Shown here: one piece after another, positions 25,983 through 35,182 of the stretch | Position numbering within the stretch: the stretch's first letter is position 1 | How the letters are laid out: each line of letters begins with the position of its first letter | NCBI GenBank assembly: GCA_018660225.1 | Contig: JABJKT010000203.1 | Span: 1-36,147 of the forward strand | Source of the DNA: Kordiimonadaceae bacterium | Lineage (GTDB): Bacteria; Pseudomonadota; Alphaproteobacteria; Sphingomonadales; Emcibacteraceae | Direction of reading: 5' to 3' | DNA: 36,147 nt | Program-made: the position numbers and the translations under genes | Notes under the pieces: generated by a model | Database searches by the model: none | The model's input: the letters and a program-made list of their open reading frames with translations, nothing else | Told to the model about the DNA's origin: nothing

Positions 25983-26810
25983 TTAGCTGGTTATTTCATC
26001 ATGTTTGATGCCGTCCGGGGTAAAACAAATTGCATGTAATTTGCCGCCGCGGCCACATCCGCCATCAATTGTCGCCGTAAATTGGCCATTCAGATCAATC
26101 CCACTATTGGAATGATCGTAGCCTCTGATCACTTTTATAAATTCAGAGAATTTTTGATCCAGCTTATCAAACGCCCCATTATCCCACCAAAATTGATCCT
26201 TTTGCATGGTAAGTGGTCTTGTTTTATCAATGCTCGCATGAACAAAAAGCAGGTTCCCATCGTCGGTGAAACAGGCACGTTTTAAGTTATTGGTTAAATC
26301 AATATGGCCTGGACAGGATTGAATTTTTCGTCGAATACCGTTTGTCCAGCGGCTAAGGGCCATTGTCCCCTGACGAACAATTGCTATGGCCGTTTTTTCA
26401 TCTTCGCCATATGCCGCAAGAGAACTGGCCATGCCATGTTCAAGAAGCCACTGCATCACCTCAACGGGGTTCGGGGCAAAGTGTAGCTGCAATAATTTGA
26501 AAAACATTTCTTCGCGAGCACCGCGCAGATAGCAAAAATCTTCGGGCATAAAAACTTCGGGAAGAGACATAAGGCGGCGGCGTGTGATCAGAATTTCATC
26601 AAAAACCAGCTTATTATCTTCACTATCACCAAAATAATTTCCAAGATAAACCAGCTTATCGCCGCGGCGAAACTTGGAGACGAGCGCCTCATGAACTTTG
26701 CGCAGTTCGGTAAGCTCCCCGTGAATTGAGCCGATGGCCCAGACACGTTTAGCATTTTTTAAAAGGCCATACCTGTTATCATCAAGGCCAGATAAATCAC
26801 GAACGTCCAT
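25983..26810 (-). CDS. Metallophosphoesterase-like protein with degenerate metal-binding motifs
   Basis: 275 residues with the order of motifs found in PPP-type serine/threonine phosphatases and ApaH-like enzymes, but changed at key positions. GDxHG is GSIHG (27-31, Asp to Ser), GDxxDRG is GNYFGDS (57-63, Asp to Asn and Arg lost), GNHE is RGARE (96-100, Asn and His lost). FVHASI and a late RGYDHS still resemble the remaining His motifs, and TIDGGCGRGGKLHAICF matches the usual C-terminal strand. The fold is likely kept, but metal binding and catalysis look impaired, so it may be a pseudophosphatase with a binding or regulatory role. No signal peptide is seen. It lies 200 bases upstream of the efflux operon on the same strand. 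The ribosome site (AGGGGA) is unusually far, about 12 bases, from the ATG. Confidence 0.7.
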   Translation of the reverse strand: MDVRDLSGLDDNRYGLLKNAKRVWAIGSIHGELTELRKVHEALVSKFRRGDKLVYLGNYFGDSEDNKLVFDEILITRRRLMSLPEVFMPEDFCYLRGAREEMFFKLLQLHFAPNPVEVMQWLLEHGMASSLAAYGEDEKTAIAIVRQGTMALSRWTNGIRRKIQSCPGHIDLTNNLKRACFTDDGNLLFVHASIDKTRPLTMQKDQFWWDNGAFDKLDQKFSEFIKVIRGYDHSNSGIDLNGQFTATIDGGCGRGGKLHAICFTPDGIKHDEITS

Positions 26811-26878
26811 AAAACTAATATTCCCCTGCCTTATTTATCAAAGCAAAAATCTAACAACATTATTATCAATAAGATACA

Positions 26879-26909
26879 AAAAAAGCCCACTACTGAAGCA
26901 GGCTTTTTT
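26879..26909 (-). terminator. Rho-independent terminator after carD
   Basis: On the minus strand the sequence reads AAAAAA-GCC, a short loop region, GGC-TTTTTT. The stem extends inward with wobble and Watson-Crick pairs (TGCT against AGTG), leaving a five-base loop. It lies 22 bases after the CarD stop codon and should end that transcript before the phosphatase-like gene. Confidence 0.8.
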
Positions 26910-26930
26910 AAATTTTGTTATAAATTAAAT

Positions 26931-27503
<573 letters not shown>

Positions 27504-27521
27504 TAAAAACTCTCCGTATTA

Positions 27522-27567
27522 ACTCAAGTATCAAAGTACAACATTAATTCTTATAAAGAACTTGAGT
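27522..27567 (-). promoter_or_regulatory. Inverted repeats in the carD leader
   Basis: ACTCAAGT (27522-27529) is the exact reverse complement of ACTTGAGT (27560-27567). Between them TTCTT (27548-27552) pairs with AAGAA (27556-27560) over a three-base loop; the two elements share base 27560. The near arm is about 20 bases from the carD start, close to its ribosome site. It could act as an operator or a translation-affecting mRNA structure. Confidence 0.4.
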
Positions 27568-27678
27568 ATTAATCTATAAAATATATTACCCATGATATCC
27601 GTAGTGCGAGAGGCCAGATTTACTGCTTTTAAAAAGTCTTTAAATATAAAAATTACAAAAATGCCCGACCAAAGCCTC

Positions 27679-27697
27679 TTTCCGCTTCGGCAGGAAA
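27679..27697. other. Compact hairpin with UUCG-type loop
   Basis: TTTCCGC (27679-27685) and GCAGGAAA (27690-27697) pair around TTCG with one bulged A, closed by the stable C-(UUCG)-G form on the plus strand. No T tract follows on either strand, so it is not an obvious terminator. Its role is unclear. Confidence 0.35.
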
Positions 27698-27875
27698 TAT
27701 ATTAATATGATTAAAAAATTTGCAGAATCAATTAGTTAACATCTATCCCGGTTAAAATACCATGTTCAATAGTATATAGTATAACATAATATTAGGGTAA
27801 AATATAGCCTATATCTCACATGTAATATAAATCATTGCATATGCTAGCTGATAATGAATTGAAGCAATTTGGAGC

Positions 27876-28214
27876 TTAGTTTCCTTCGCCGGGATTTGCA
27901 CTGAAATATTTGTTAAATTTATCAGCTTCGGAAACAACGTCATCGGCACCCGGAAGAGGATCTTTTTGCTCAGTAATATTAGGCCAGTCACCTTCATATT
28001 TTTCAGCAAGCTCGGCCCATTTTTCCATTCCGTCTTCCGTATCGGGCAGAATAGCTTCAGCGGGACATTCAGGTTCACAAACGCCGCAATCTATACATTC
28101 GCTCGGGCTAATGATCAGCATGTTTTCACCTTCGTAAAAACAATCAACCGGGCAGACTTCAACACAGTCTGTATATTTACATTTAATACATGCTTCTGTG
28201 ACCACATATGTCAT
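27876..28214 (-). CDS. fdxA: 7Fe ferredoxin FdxA
   Basis: 112 residues, the usual length for FdxA-type [3Fe-4S][4Fe-4S] ferredoxins. Cys9, Cys17 and Cys21-Pro fit the 3Fe site pattern (with a nearby Cys12), and Cys40, 43, 46 and 50-Pro form the second cluster in [16 protein letters not shown]-terminal acidic helical tail follows ([20 protein letters not shown]), typical of the Azotobacter-type FdI/FdxA group. It is a cytoplasmic low-potential electron carrier; the partner is unknown. AGGAG six bases before the ATG supports the start. In many alphaproteobacteria fdxA lies beside an S4-domain gene and carD; here TerB, TetR and a retropepsin gene intervene. Confidence 0.92.
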   Translation of the reverse strand: MTYVVTEACIKCKYTDCVEVCPVDCFYEGENMLIISPSECIDCGVCEPECPAEAILPDTEDGMEKWAELAEKYEGDWPNITEQKDPLPGADDVVSEADKFNKYFSANPGEGN

Positions 28215-28305
28215 TGAGCTCTCCTAAAATTTCTTAATTATCGATTTTTATTATCTTACATATAAATTTCATATAGCATTTTTCTTAAAGGCGTCAAATT
28301 CTAAA

Positions 28306-28776
28306 TTACAAAAGATTATTTTCCCGCATTACTTTTTTTCTTAATTCGCCGCTTTTTTTATCGGATATATATAATAATCCTGCGATACGGCGCATCAGGT
28401 TACTTTCATAGTTATCTTCTTCACCGTCGGCAAAAACCACTTCCCACAACATTTCCATGATGTGTTCGCGGCCCTCTTCTTCAAAATGATTTTTTATTTC
28501 TTTTGTGAAAGAAAGAATTTGAATGGACTGGCTTTGTTTATCTTCTGCCTGGCTAAGAAGCTCAGCGGCATCTTCGCTTGATAAGTTAAGTTTTTCCGTA
28601 AGCGATTTTTCGATAATATTTCTCTCGGCATCATCAAACTCGCCGTCCTGAACGGCCACTTCAACCATAAGAGCCGCCGCTGCTAATTTCTCAGCATCGA
28701 TGTTTTTGTTTATCTTGTCGTTAGTGGAAACTTTATCATCATGAAATATGCTTGAAAGCTTTGCAAAAATAGACAC
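28306..28776 (-). CDS. TerB-family protein
   Basis: 156 residues, all-helical, with the TerB/DjlA-type repeat features AAALMVEVAVQDGEFDDAERNII and WEVVFADGEEDNYESNLMRRIAGLL, whose Asp and Glu residues fit metal binding in TerB. The family is named for tellurite resistance but many members stand alone, and the function here is unknown. The start is GTG at 28776 with AAAGG about 11 bases upstream. It follows the TetR gene by 15 bases and is probably co-transcribed. Confidence 0.82.
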   Translation of the reverse strand: MSIFAKLSSIFHDDKVSTNDKINKNIDAEKLAAAALMVEVAVQDGEFDDAERNIIEKSLTEKLNLSSEDAAELLSQAEDKQSQSIQILSFTKEIKNHFEEEGREHIMEMLWEVVFADGEEDNYESNLMRRIAGLLYISDKKSGELRKKVMRENNLL

Positions 28777-28791
28777 CTGAATTATTACCTT

Positions 28792-29406
28792 TTATTTTTC
28801 GAACAATGACCTTGTATAAAAGGATATAACCTCTCTTACAACAGTTCTTTTCTCCGCATCTTTGGGCACGTCATCATTGAGAACTTCATTTAAAATCAGG
28901 TTGGCAAGCCCGTGAACCAATGACCAACAGGATAAGCGCACCATTTCTGATGAAAGTTTTGGCGCTCCCGGCAATTTCATACATCTATCAACAACCGACT
29001 GAACCAATTCATAATTTTGTTGCTCTGTTGCTATCAGGGAAGTGTATTTATCTTTATTTTCCAGATTACCACCAAACATCAGTCTGAAATGTGCAGGATG
29101 GTCCTGGGAGAAATCATAATAAGCAAGACCCATATTTATCATTTGCTCAACAGGGTCATTGTCTATTTCACACGCAAGTTGCATACTTTCATGCAATAGC
29201 GCCGACCCTTCCTGAATGAGGACTACAATCAGCGCTTCTTTATCTTCGAAATGTCTGTATGGGGCGGTTTGAGAGACACCAGCTTTACGGGCCAGAGCCC
29301 GCAAGCTTAAATCCTGCAATGTGCCCTCTTTTAATATATCGAGCGCAGATGCAATAAGCACCTCACGTAAATTGCCGTGGTGATATGTAGATTTTTTTAT
29401 ATTCAT
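28792..29406 (-). CDS. TetR/AcrR-family repressor with WHG-type C-terminal domain
   Basis: 204 residues. The N-terminal helix-turn-helix reads YHHGNLREVLIASALDILKEG then LSLRALARKAGVSQTAPYRHFEDKEAL, strongly TetR-like. The C-terminal region (AYYDFSQDHPAHFRLMFGG ... WSLVHGLANLILN) matches the WHG domain group, named for the Trp-His-Gly found here as W-x-x-V-H-G. The effector is unknown. A GTG two codons earlier (29412) is an alternative start; the ATG at 29406 was used, and neither has a strong ribosome site. It may control itself and the TerB gene that follows. Confidence 0.85.
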   Translation of the reverse strand: MNIKKSTYHHGNLREVLIASALDILKEGTLQDLSLRALARKAGVSQTAPYRHFEDKEALIVVLIQEGSALLHESMQLACEIDNDPVEQMINMGLAYYDFSQDHPAHFRLMFGGNLENKDKYTSLIATEQQNYELVQSVVDRCMKLPGAPKLSSEMVRLSCWSLVHGLANLILNEVLNDDVPKDAEKRTVVREVISFYTRSLFEK

Positions 29407-29482
29407 TTTCACTTATAAATTGTTCCCTAGCCCCCATTCTAGAAATAATGTTTACAGTGTCAATATAAATATTACATGTAAG

Positions 29483-30004
29483 CTATTGTTCAAATATAAG
29501 TTTTTGGTCACTAAACTCGAAACGGTTTAGCCTGTTTAGGTAATTCATCCCGAGAAGTGACACTGTAAGCATTCCTTCACGGGCAACAAAGGCTTTCACA
29601 TTCCTAAGTTCGATTCCACCCACTTTTATCATATCAAGGGTCACTTCCGCCATTGTCGTGCGACCGGCGGCTGTGTTCACGCTAATTTTATAATCATTTT
29701 CAAAAAGGTTGAGGCTTAGCTTTTTAGCATCTTCGTGACTGAGTGTTACGAAACTCGCCCCGGTATCAACGATAAAATTAACATCATTATAATTGACATT
29801 CATATTGACCCAGTAATGGCCGTCACCTTGGATAGGAATTTGAATAGAGGAAGACGCTGAGGCCGAGCCAATGATAGAAGGGGATTTTGTCCCGCCGTTA
29901 TCAAGCTGCTGATCACCAACACTATCAACGATATCATTTCCAAAAAACGACACGAAAAGTGCAGCCAATATGCCTAAAAATGCTGTTTTAATAACCAGAT
30001 TCAT
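29483..30004 (-). CDS. Retropepsin-like clan AA aspartic protease (TIGR02281-like)
   Basis: 173 residues with one N-terminal membrane helix (about 4-22, VIKTAFLGILAALFVSFFG), a linker rich in Ser and Gly, and a single aspartic protease domain with FIVDTGASFVTLS (catalytic Asp80) and LLGMNYLNRL, the C-terminal strand seen in the family. Active enzymes are expected to be dimers, with the protease domain in the periplasm. The ATG at 30004 was chosen over one 42 bases upstream because AAGGA lies seven bases before it and the membrane helix starts there. It is downstream of the S4-domain gene on the same strand with an 85-base gap. Substrate unknown. Confidence 0.83.
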   Translation of the reverse strand: MNLVIKTAFLGILAALFVSFFGNDIVDSVGDQQLDNGGTKSPSIIGSASASSSIQIPIQGDGHYWVNMNVNYNDVNFIVDTGASFVTLSHEDAKKLSLNLFENDYKISVNTAAGRTTMAEVTLDMIKVGGIELRNVKAFVAREGMLTVSLLGMNYLNRLNRFEFSDQKLIFEQ

Positions 30005-30089
30005 CAAGAAATCCTTATTTTCAGTACATAACATACATATCATCATTTAATATGTGCTTAACATTACCTAAAAGTATTTTAGAGTACGA

Positions 30090-30476
30090 CTAATCCCTGT
30101 TCATCAATTTATCGATAGCGCGGCGTTCATTTTTTGTTGGCCGTCCTGCCCCCTTATAACGGGGGGCGGTTACATTTTTTTGGGATTTTTTCTGAATTTC
30201 CTGTGGCGGCGTTAGGTCTTCATAAAGCATTTGTGCCTCGGGCGCGGGACCGCGCCGAGAAGCGATTGAAATTATTTTTGCGATCAATATCTGATCAGCG
30301 CGGCTGAATGTTAAAATATCCGACGGCGAAACAGTTGTGCTAGATTTTTTACAGATATTACCATTAAGTCTTACCTTGCCACCGCGGACCATTTTTGTTG
30401 CTAGTGATCTGGTTTTATAAAAACGCGCATGCCATAACCACACATCGATTCGCTGTGTGGCTGGCGTATCTGCCAT
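30090..30476 (-). CDS. S4-domain RNA-binding protein (Hsp15/HslR-like)
   Basis: 128 residues. The S4 domain starts at QRIDVWLWHARFYKTRSLATKMVRGGKVRLNG, the standard Hsp15-like order, and continues to DILTF. The C-terminal part is basic (RYKGAGRPTKNERRAIDKL). Hsp15 in E. coli recycles stalled 50S subunits carrying peptidyl-tRNA; the same role here is inferred from family. The start lies one base after the helicase stop codon, so the two genes are almost surely co-translated. Confidence 0.88.
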   Translation of the reverse strand: MADTPATQRIDVWLWHARFYKTRSLATKMVRGGKVRLNGNICKKSSTTVSPSDILTFSRADQILIAKIISIASRRGPAPEAQMLYEDLTPPQEIQKKSQKNVTAPRYKGAGRPTKNERRAIDKLMNRD

Positions 30477-30477
30477 A

Positions 30478-33351
30478 TTATTTTTTGCCTTTTAATTGCT
30501 CTTTTAAGCCGGCGAGGGCGGCAAAAGGCGAATCAGGATCAAGGGGGACAGGTTTTGACTGTGGTTTCTTGCGCCCTTTTGCAGCAGCTTTTTTATGGTG
30601 AACTTGCCCTTTGATTGTTGGCTTCTTTTTTCCTTTAACTGGAAATGGCTTTTTATGAACCGTTTTTTTCCTTAATGCTTCCGGCCTGTGAGTAAAGATC
30701 AATATTTTTTCCGGCTTTGCTGAAGCTTTAGGTTTTTCTGCCTCAGGCTTTTCCACTTCTGCTTCTTTAGTATCTGCCGCTTTAGAAACTTCTTCTTTAG
30801 GGGCTAGTTCTTTGGCATCTGCTTCTTTGGCCTCAACTGGCTTTTCTTCCGGTGCTTTTTCAGCATCACTACGTTTCGCCAGAATTTTTGCCGCCGCTGC
30901 TGCGTCATATTCTTTTGTCACATAACCAAGGTGAGCCATGATTTCAATAAAATCACCACCGCTTGTTCCAACCAGACTCATAAGATCCGCATCTAGCGGA
31001 AACGGACCCTTCATAGAGACTTCCCGAGCCGCATTGGCAAGACGTTCCAGCATATCAAGGCGCACGGCATTTTCACCGACCACCCGGTAGCCCGATACTT
31101 CATAAAATACCTTTGAGGCTTCTTTATCAACTTTTATGGTGCAAAGTCCGGCCGGCGGAATATTCGGCAGCTTATCCTGATCATTAAAAAGCGCCCACAG
31201 CAAAAGCCGAAGCCCGGCTGGAGCCGGTTTTAATAGTGCCGGGATATAAAGGCTTGTTGCACCAAGCCATACGCCAAGCTTTTTAATCTGGAAGCGGCCA
31301 GCGCTATCGACTTCTTTAAAATCTTTGGCAATAAGACGTCTTGGAATTGTGCCGAGCTTTTCCACCATCTGAAAAGCGATGCCGCGAGCCATACCACCAA
31401 TCCGCTCGTTTCCTTCTTCGTCTTTTGAACCATTTACCGCTTCTTGAAGTGAAAAAAGTGGCGTCAGGATTTCAGCCACATGGGCTTCGAGCCAGCGGTC
31501 CAGTTTTGCCTGCACTATACTAAGCGCGTCGCCCTGAAGCACCGGCGTCGGTTTCACTGCCGCTTTTGGCGATAATATTGAAGGCCCTTTTTGGACACGT
31601 CCAACAACGATACCGCGCCAGTTTATGGTGCTGCGTGTGAGCGGGTCGCCGTAAATAAGGCTTATCTCGCCGTCCTCTGCTTCGTTAAAATCGCCTGCGC
31701 GTTTTAAAATTTCTTCCGCGAGAACTTTTGTGGCTGCATTTCGAAGCGTTTTACTGTCTTCACCAAATGCGCCTTCGTCTTCCCTGAACTGAAATCCTTC
31801 TATGGTGCCGATAAAGTGATCTTCAACATAGACGCTGCCATCCATTTCAATATTTGCCATTAACTTTCCTTTTTGGCGAAGTTCCCGCATTAATACGGTG
31901 GTTCTTTTACTTACAAATCGTTTCGTCAACCGTTCATGTAGCGCATCTGATAGCCTGTCTTCAATATCTCTTGTGCGTGACTGCCAATATTTTTGGTTTT
32001 CGCACCATCCATTTCGGTTAGAAATATAGGTAAGAGTTCGCATATGAGCAATGCGTGTAGAGAGTGTATCTATGTTACCATCCGTCCGCTCAAGTGGCTT
32101 ACTCATTTCAGAAAACCAGTCCTCTTTTATAACGCCGTGATCCGCAGAAATCTGCTGATAAATGCTCGTACAAAGTTTTGCATGTTCATCATCAGACACC
32201 TGTCTAAAATCAGGAATTTGACACACTTCCCACAGCATTTTCACCGCCGCTGTGCCACCTAATTTACCCTTAACATTAGGGTCAGAGGATAATTTTACAA
32301 AAGTATCCATATCAAGCTTTTCCATGGTACGGGTCAGGCCAAATCGGTCCGGAGCGACCCTTAGAGAACGAATCACTGCGCCCGCGCTGCTAAAATCAAT
32401 GAAACTGTTTCGCCACTGAAGCACTGTGAGCGGGGCAAATTGATGATTTTCAATGGCATATACCATTTCCGCTGAAAGCCCTGCCCGAAAATCCGTCCCT
32501 TCGGTCAAGCAGCCGAAGGTTCCGTTATTCATATATCTGCCAGCGCGTCCTGCAATTTGCGAAAGCTCAGGTGGGCTAAGATCGCGCATTTGCCGTCCAT
32601 CAAATTTTGATGTTGCCGCAAAGGACACATGATCAATATCCATATTTAGCCCCATACCGATTGCATCGGTGGCCACCAGATAATCCACATCACCATTTTG
32701 ATAAAGCTCCACCTGCGCGTTTCTGGTCCTCGGGCTCAGTGCGCCCATTACCACGGCTACGCCGCCCTTGGCCCGTCTAAGCATTTCTGCGAATGCATAA
32801 ACATTGGCGGTGCTGAAGGTGATCAGCGCGCTTCGCCTAGGCAAGCGGCTCAGTTTTTTCGGCTCAACATAAATAAGTTCTGAAAAACGAGGACGAGTTA
32901 TAAATTCAACATCTGGCACCAGTTTGTAAATTAACGGGCGAATAATCTCGGAACCAAGCAGCATCGTTTCCTGCCGCCCTCTGGCGCGAAGCAGTCTGTC
33001 AGTAAAAACGTGACCCCTGTCAAAATCTGCCGCGAGCTGAACCTCATCGATCGCCATAAATTCGACGGTTTTTTCGATCGGCATGCTTTCAACGGTACAG
33101 ACATAATACCGGGCATGCTTTGGGATGATTTTTTCTTCACCGGTAATAAGCGCAACATGAGAAGCACCCTGCCTTGCGACAATACGGTCATATATTTCCC
33201 GCGCCAGAAGTCTGAGCGGCAAGCCGATCATACCGGAAGCATGACCAAGCATCCGCTCGACCGCGAGATGGGTTTTACCGGTATTGGTTGGGCCAAGGAT
33301 AGCTTTTACATGACTTTTGCTATCAATGGCTCTGTTTGAAATATCTTTCAT
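30478..33351 (-). CDS. SUV3-like DExH helicase with basic C-terminal extension
   Basis: 957 residues. Walker A is GPTNTGKTH (20-28), motif II is DEVQ (102-105), and motif VI is QIAGRAGR (265-272), matching bacterial homologues of the mitochondrial RNA helicase SUV3 (called MgpS in some alphaproteobacteria). The middle region is the expected helical bundle. The last 120 residues are Lys, Ala, Glu and Pro rich (KEADAKELAPKEEVSKAADTKE...) and probably disordered, possibly binding RNA. It likely unwinds RNA during turnover or ribosome-related processes. The S4 gene follows by one base. The ribosome site before ATG 33351 is weak. Confidence 0.9.
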   Translation of the reverse strand: MKDISNRAIDSKSHVKAILGPTNTGKTHLAVERMLGHASGMIGLPLRLLAREIYDRIVARQGASHVALITGEEKIIPKHARYYVCTVESMPIEKTVEFMAIDEVQLAADFDRGHVFTDRLLRARGRQETMLLGSEIIRPLIYKLVPDVEFITRPRFSELIYVEPKKLSRLPRRSALITFSTANVYAFAEMLRRAKGGVAVVMGALSPRTRNAQVELYQNGDVDYLVATDAIGMGLNMDIDHVSFAATSKFDGRQMRDLSPPELSQIAGRAGRYMNNGTFGCLTEGTDFRAGLSAEMVYAIENHQFAPLTVLQWRNSFIDFSSAGAVIRSLRVAPDRFGLTRTMEKLDMDTFVKLSSDPNVKGKLGGTAAVKMLWEVCQIPDFRQVSDDEHAKLCTSIYQQISADHGVIKEDWFSEMSKPLERTDGNIDTLSTRIAHMRTLTYISNRNGWCENQKYWQSRTRDIEDRLSDALHERLTKRFVSKRTTVLMRELRQKGKLMANIEMDGSVYVEDHFIGTIEGFQFREDEGAFGEDSKTLRNAATKVLAEEILKRAGDFNEAEDGEISLIYGDPLTRSTINWRGIVVGRVQKGPSILSPKAAVKPTPVLQGDALSIVQAKLDRWLEAHVAEILTPLFSLQEAVNGSKDEEGNERIGGMARGIAFQMVEKLGTIPRRLIAKDFKEVDSAGRFQIKKLGVWLGATSLYIPALLKPAPAGLRLLLWALFNDQDKLPNIPPAGLCTIKVDKEASKVFYEVSGYRVVGENAVRLDMLERLANAAREVSMKGPFPLDADLMSLVGTSGGDFIEIMAHLGYVTKEYDAAAAAKILAKRSDAEKAPEEKPVEAKEADAKELAPKEEVSKAADTKEAEVEKPEAEKPKASAKPEKILIFTHRPEALRKKTVHKKPFPVKGKKKPTIKGQVHHKKAAAKGRKKPQSKPVPLDPDSPFAALAGLKEQLKGKK

Positions 33352-33379
33352 GGGCGCGGATTAGCACATTCGTGCGCTA

Positions 33380-34528
33380 TTATCTAGCGTATTTCTTAAG
33401 GATTTCACGGACTTTATCAACAGGAAGCTCATCAATTGTCCTTGTTTCTCCTGTTCTGACATTTTTGCTCGTTACGCTTCTTGCCATCAGGAGCGAATTA
33501 TAAACGGCTTCTTCTGTTGCTTCTGCCACTGCCTGAAATAACGGTGAAATACTATTATTGGGAACTTCTTCAAATTCTGCATTATTATTACGGCGCACCG
33601 CTGTGCGCCTCACGCTATCAGCCGTTGAAAAGCTGATTACATAATCCCCACTGCCATTGGTCATCGCGGAGCCTGTCCGCGCCAAGCCGGTAAGCGCGCG
33701 TTTGGCTAGTCGTTCAAGATTTCTGTCTGAAAGCGGTGCATCTGTTGCGACAACCATCATAATAGAACCGTCGGCAATATCGCTGTCCACATATCCTTTC
33801 AGATAATATTGGTTAAGTTCTTCGCCGACCGGGACCCCGTCCATCATCAATGTACCGCCGTAGTTACTTTGAACCAACACACCAACCGTATAACCGCCAA
33901 GGGTACCCGGAAGAACGCGCGACGATGTTCCGATACCGCCTTTCCATCCAAAAGCTGATGTTCCTTTACCGGCGCCAATATCGCCTTCTGCTACTGGGCC
34001 TCTTTTTGCGTCCTCTATAGACCTCATTATAATTTCAGGTGTCAGATGACGACCACGAATATCATTTAAGCCCGCATCATTGGTTTCACCAACCACGGTA
34101 TTTACAGAGCGGACCGCTTCATTTCCGTCCTGACGCAACGTCCAGTCAAGAATAGCATCAGCCGCGCGGGGCACACTAAGCGTATTGGTAAGCACGATCG
34201 GCGTTTCAATTTCGCCGAGTTCGTGAATTTGCGAATAACCCATCATTTTACCAAAGCCGTTTCCGATAACGACGGCTGCGGGAACTTTATCCTGATAAAT
34301 ATTTCCGCCGTGGGGCAGGATCGCCGTTGCGCCTGTGCGGATGCTATCACCTTTCATCAAAGTAACGTGCCCAACCAGAACACCTTCCACATCGGTAATC
34401 GCGTTATGAGTTCCGGTATTAAGTATGCCCGGCTTTATACCAAGATCCCGAGCACGAACCTGTTCGGCAGAAACAGAGCTGTTAAAAACAAAAATAAATA
34501 AACAGGTTGAGAGGATAGTTTTATACAT
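33380..34528 (-). CDS. P1/S58 family peptidase (DmpA / beta-peptidyl aminopeptidase-like), exported
   Basis: 382 residues with a signal peptide (about 1-21, VSA/EQV). DmpA-family blocks are present: GILNTGTHNAITDVEGVLVGH, SVNTVVGETNDAGLND, the GAGKGTSAFGWKGGIGTSSR loop and GVLVQSNYG. Self-processing is expected between Gly254 and Ser255 in DGSIMMVVATDAPL, as this precedes the beta chain whose N-terminal Ser is the nucleophile in DmpA/BapA enzymes. Such enzymes remove D- or beta-amino acids from short peptides. The gene is read away from the Lrp regulator gene, sharing its 185-base promoter region; whether they are co-regulated is not known. A GGACT-like site before the ATG is weak. Confidence 0.87.
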   Translation of the reverse strand: MYKTILSTCLFIFVFNSSVSAEQVRARDLGIKPGILNTGTHNAITDVEGVLVGHVTLMKGDSIRTGATAILPHGGNIYQDKVPAAVVIGNGFGKMMGYSQIHELGEIETPIVLTNTLSVPRAADAILDWTLRQDGNEAVRSVNTVVGETNDAGLNDIRGRHLTPEIIMRSIEDAKRGPVAEGDIGAGKGTSAFGWKGGIGTSSRVLPGTLGGYTVGVLVQSNYGGTLMMDGVPVGEELNQYYLKGYVDSDIADGSIMMVVATDAPLSDRNLERLAKRALTGLARTGSAMTNGSGDYVISFSTADSVRRTAVRRNNNAEFEEVPNNSISPLFQAVAEATEEAVYNSLLMARSVTSKNVRTGETRTIDELPVDKVREILKKYAR

Positions 34529-34683
34529 AGGGTAAGGACTCCATTAATTTTCAGCAGACTATAATATATACTGTCACTTTATAAAAATGATATTATTTAA
34601 CACCATTAAACACTATTAAATGCTTTTTTATTCCTTAAAATGTCCAATTTACTATGTACAAATGTATTTTTACTGCGTATATT

Positions 34684-34689
34684 GTTCAT
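34684..34689 (+). promoter_or_regulatory. Single GTTCAT box upstream of the Lrp gene
   Basis: ATTGTTCATT matches the boxes found downstream of the Lrp gene and lies 24 bases before its ATG. This suggests autoregulation, but one six-base match in AT-rich DNA is weak by itself. The same gap holds a 10-bp tandem pair (CACYATTAAA, 34601-34620). Confidence 0.35.
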
Positions 34690-34713
34690 TCATATCACAA
34701 ATAGGTAAGAAAT

Positions 34714-35151
34714 ATGGATTTACAGAAAAGTGAGAAAAAACTGCTTGATTTGCTTAAAATCAATAGCAGAATGAGCGCTGCGGAGCTTGGCCGTAAGCTA
34801 AACTTGGCCCGTTCGACCATTCATACGATGCTCAGTCGCCTTGAAGAGAAAGTCATTGATTGCTATACGGTGAAGCTTAAATCCGATACCATAGATCATG
34901 ATGCGCGCTGTTATGTTACAATAACCCGTGACCCTAAGAAATCCGCGCAAATTGAGGGTTCCCTTTATAATATGGCAGAGGTAGATTGCCTAGCCACTGT
35001 CGCCGGATCCATTGACTTTATGATATTGGTTAGAACCGATAATAACCAGCAAATGGATGAGGTACTCACCAACATCGCCATGCTCGACGGGGTGATAAAT
35101 ACTGAAAGCCATATAATATTATCATCAAAGTTCAACAGAATGCCACAATAA
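34714..35151 (+). CDS. Lrp/AsnC-family transcriptional regulator
   Basis: 145 residues, typical Lrp size. The N-terminal winged helix is KSEKKLLDLLKINSRMSAAELGRKLNLARSTIHTMLSRLEEK, and the RAM effector domain follows (CYVTITRDPKKSAQIEGSLYNMAEVDCLATVAGSIDFMILVRTDN, ending with ESHIILSSKF). Lrp-like proteins form dimers and octamers that bind amino acids and wrap DNA. It reads toward an aldehyde dehydrogenase gene of a type often used in amino-acid breakdown. Three evenly spaced boxes lie between the two genes, making it the likely regulator of that gene. A weak AGGTAAG ribosome site precedes the ATG. Confidence 0.9.
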   Translation: MDLQKSEKKLLDLLKINSRMSAAELGRKLNLARSTIHTMLSRLEEKVIDCYTVKLKSDTIDHDARCYVTITRDPKKSAQIEGSLYNMAEVDCLATVAGSIDFMILVRTDNNQQMDEVLTNIAMLDGVINTESHIILSSKFNRMPQ

Positions 35152-35182
35152 TCACACATAATGAATGATATATTATATATTT

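Larger units (their letters stand above)
27504..27875. other. Long non-coding gap between fdxA and carD
   Basis: AT-rich stretch of 372 bases with no convincing gene. It holds an inverted repeat just upstream of carD (27522-27567) and a compact UUCG-loop hairpin (27679-27697). The carD promoter should be here, but no clear -35/-10 pair could be assigned by eye. Confidence 0.6.

Noticed and set aside
28306-28776. TerB as a sign of a tellurite-resistance or phage-defence island
   Set aside because: No other ter genes are present. TerB-like proteins commonly occur alone, and the surrounding block is core-like.
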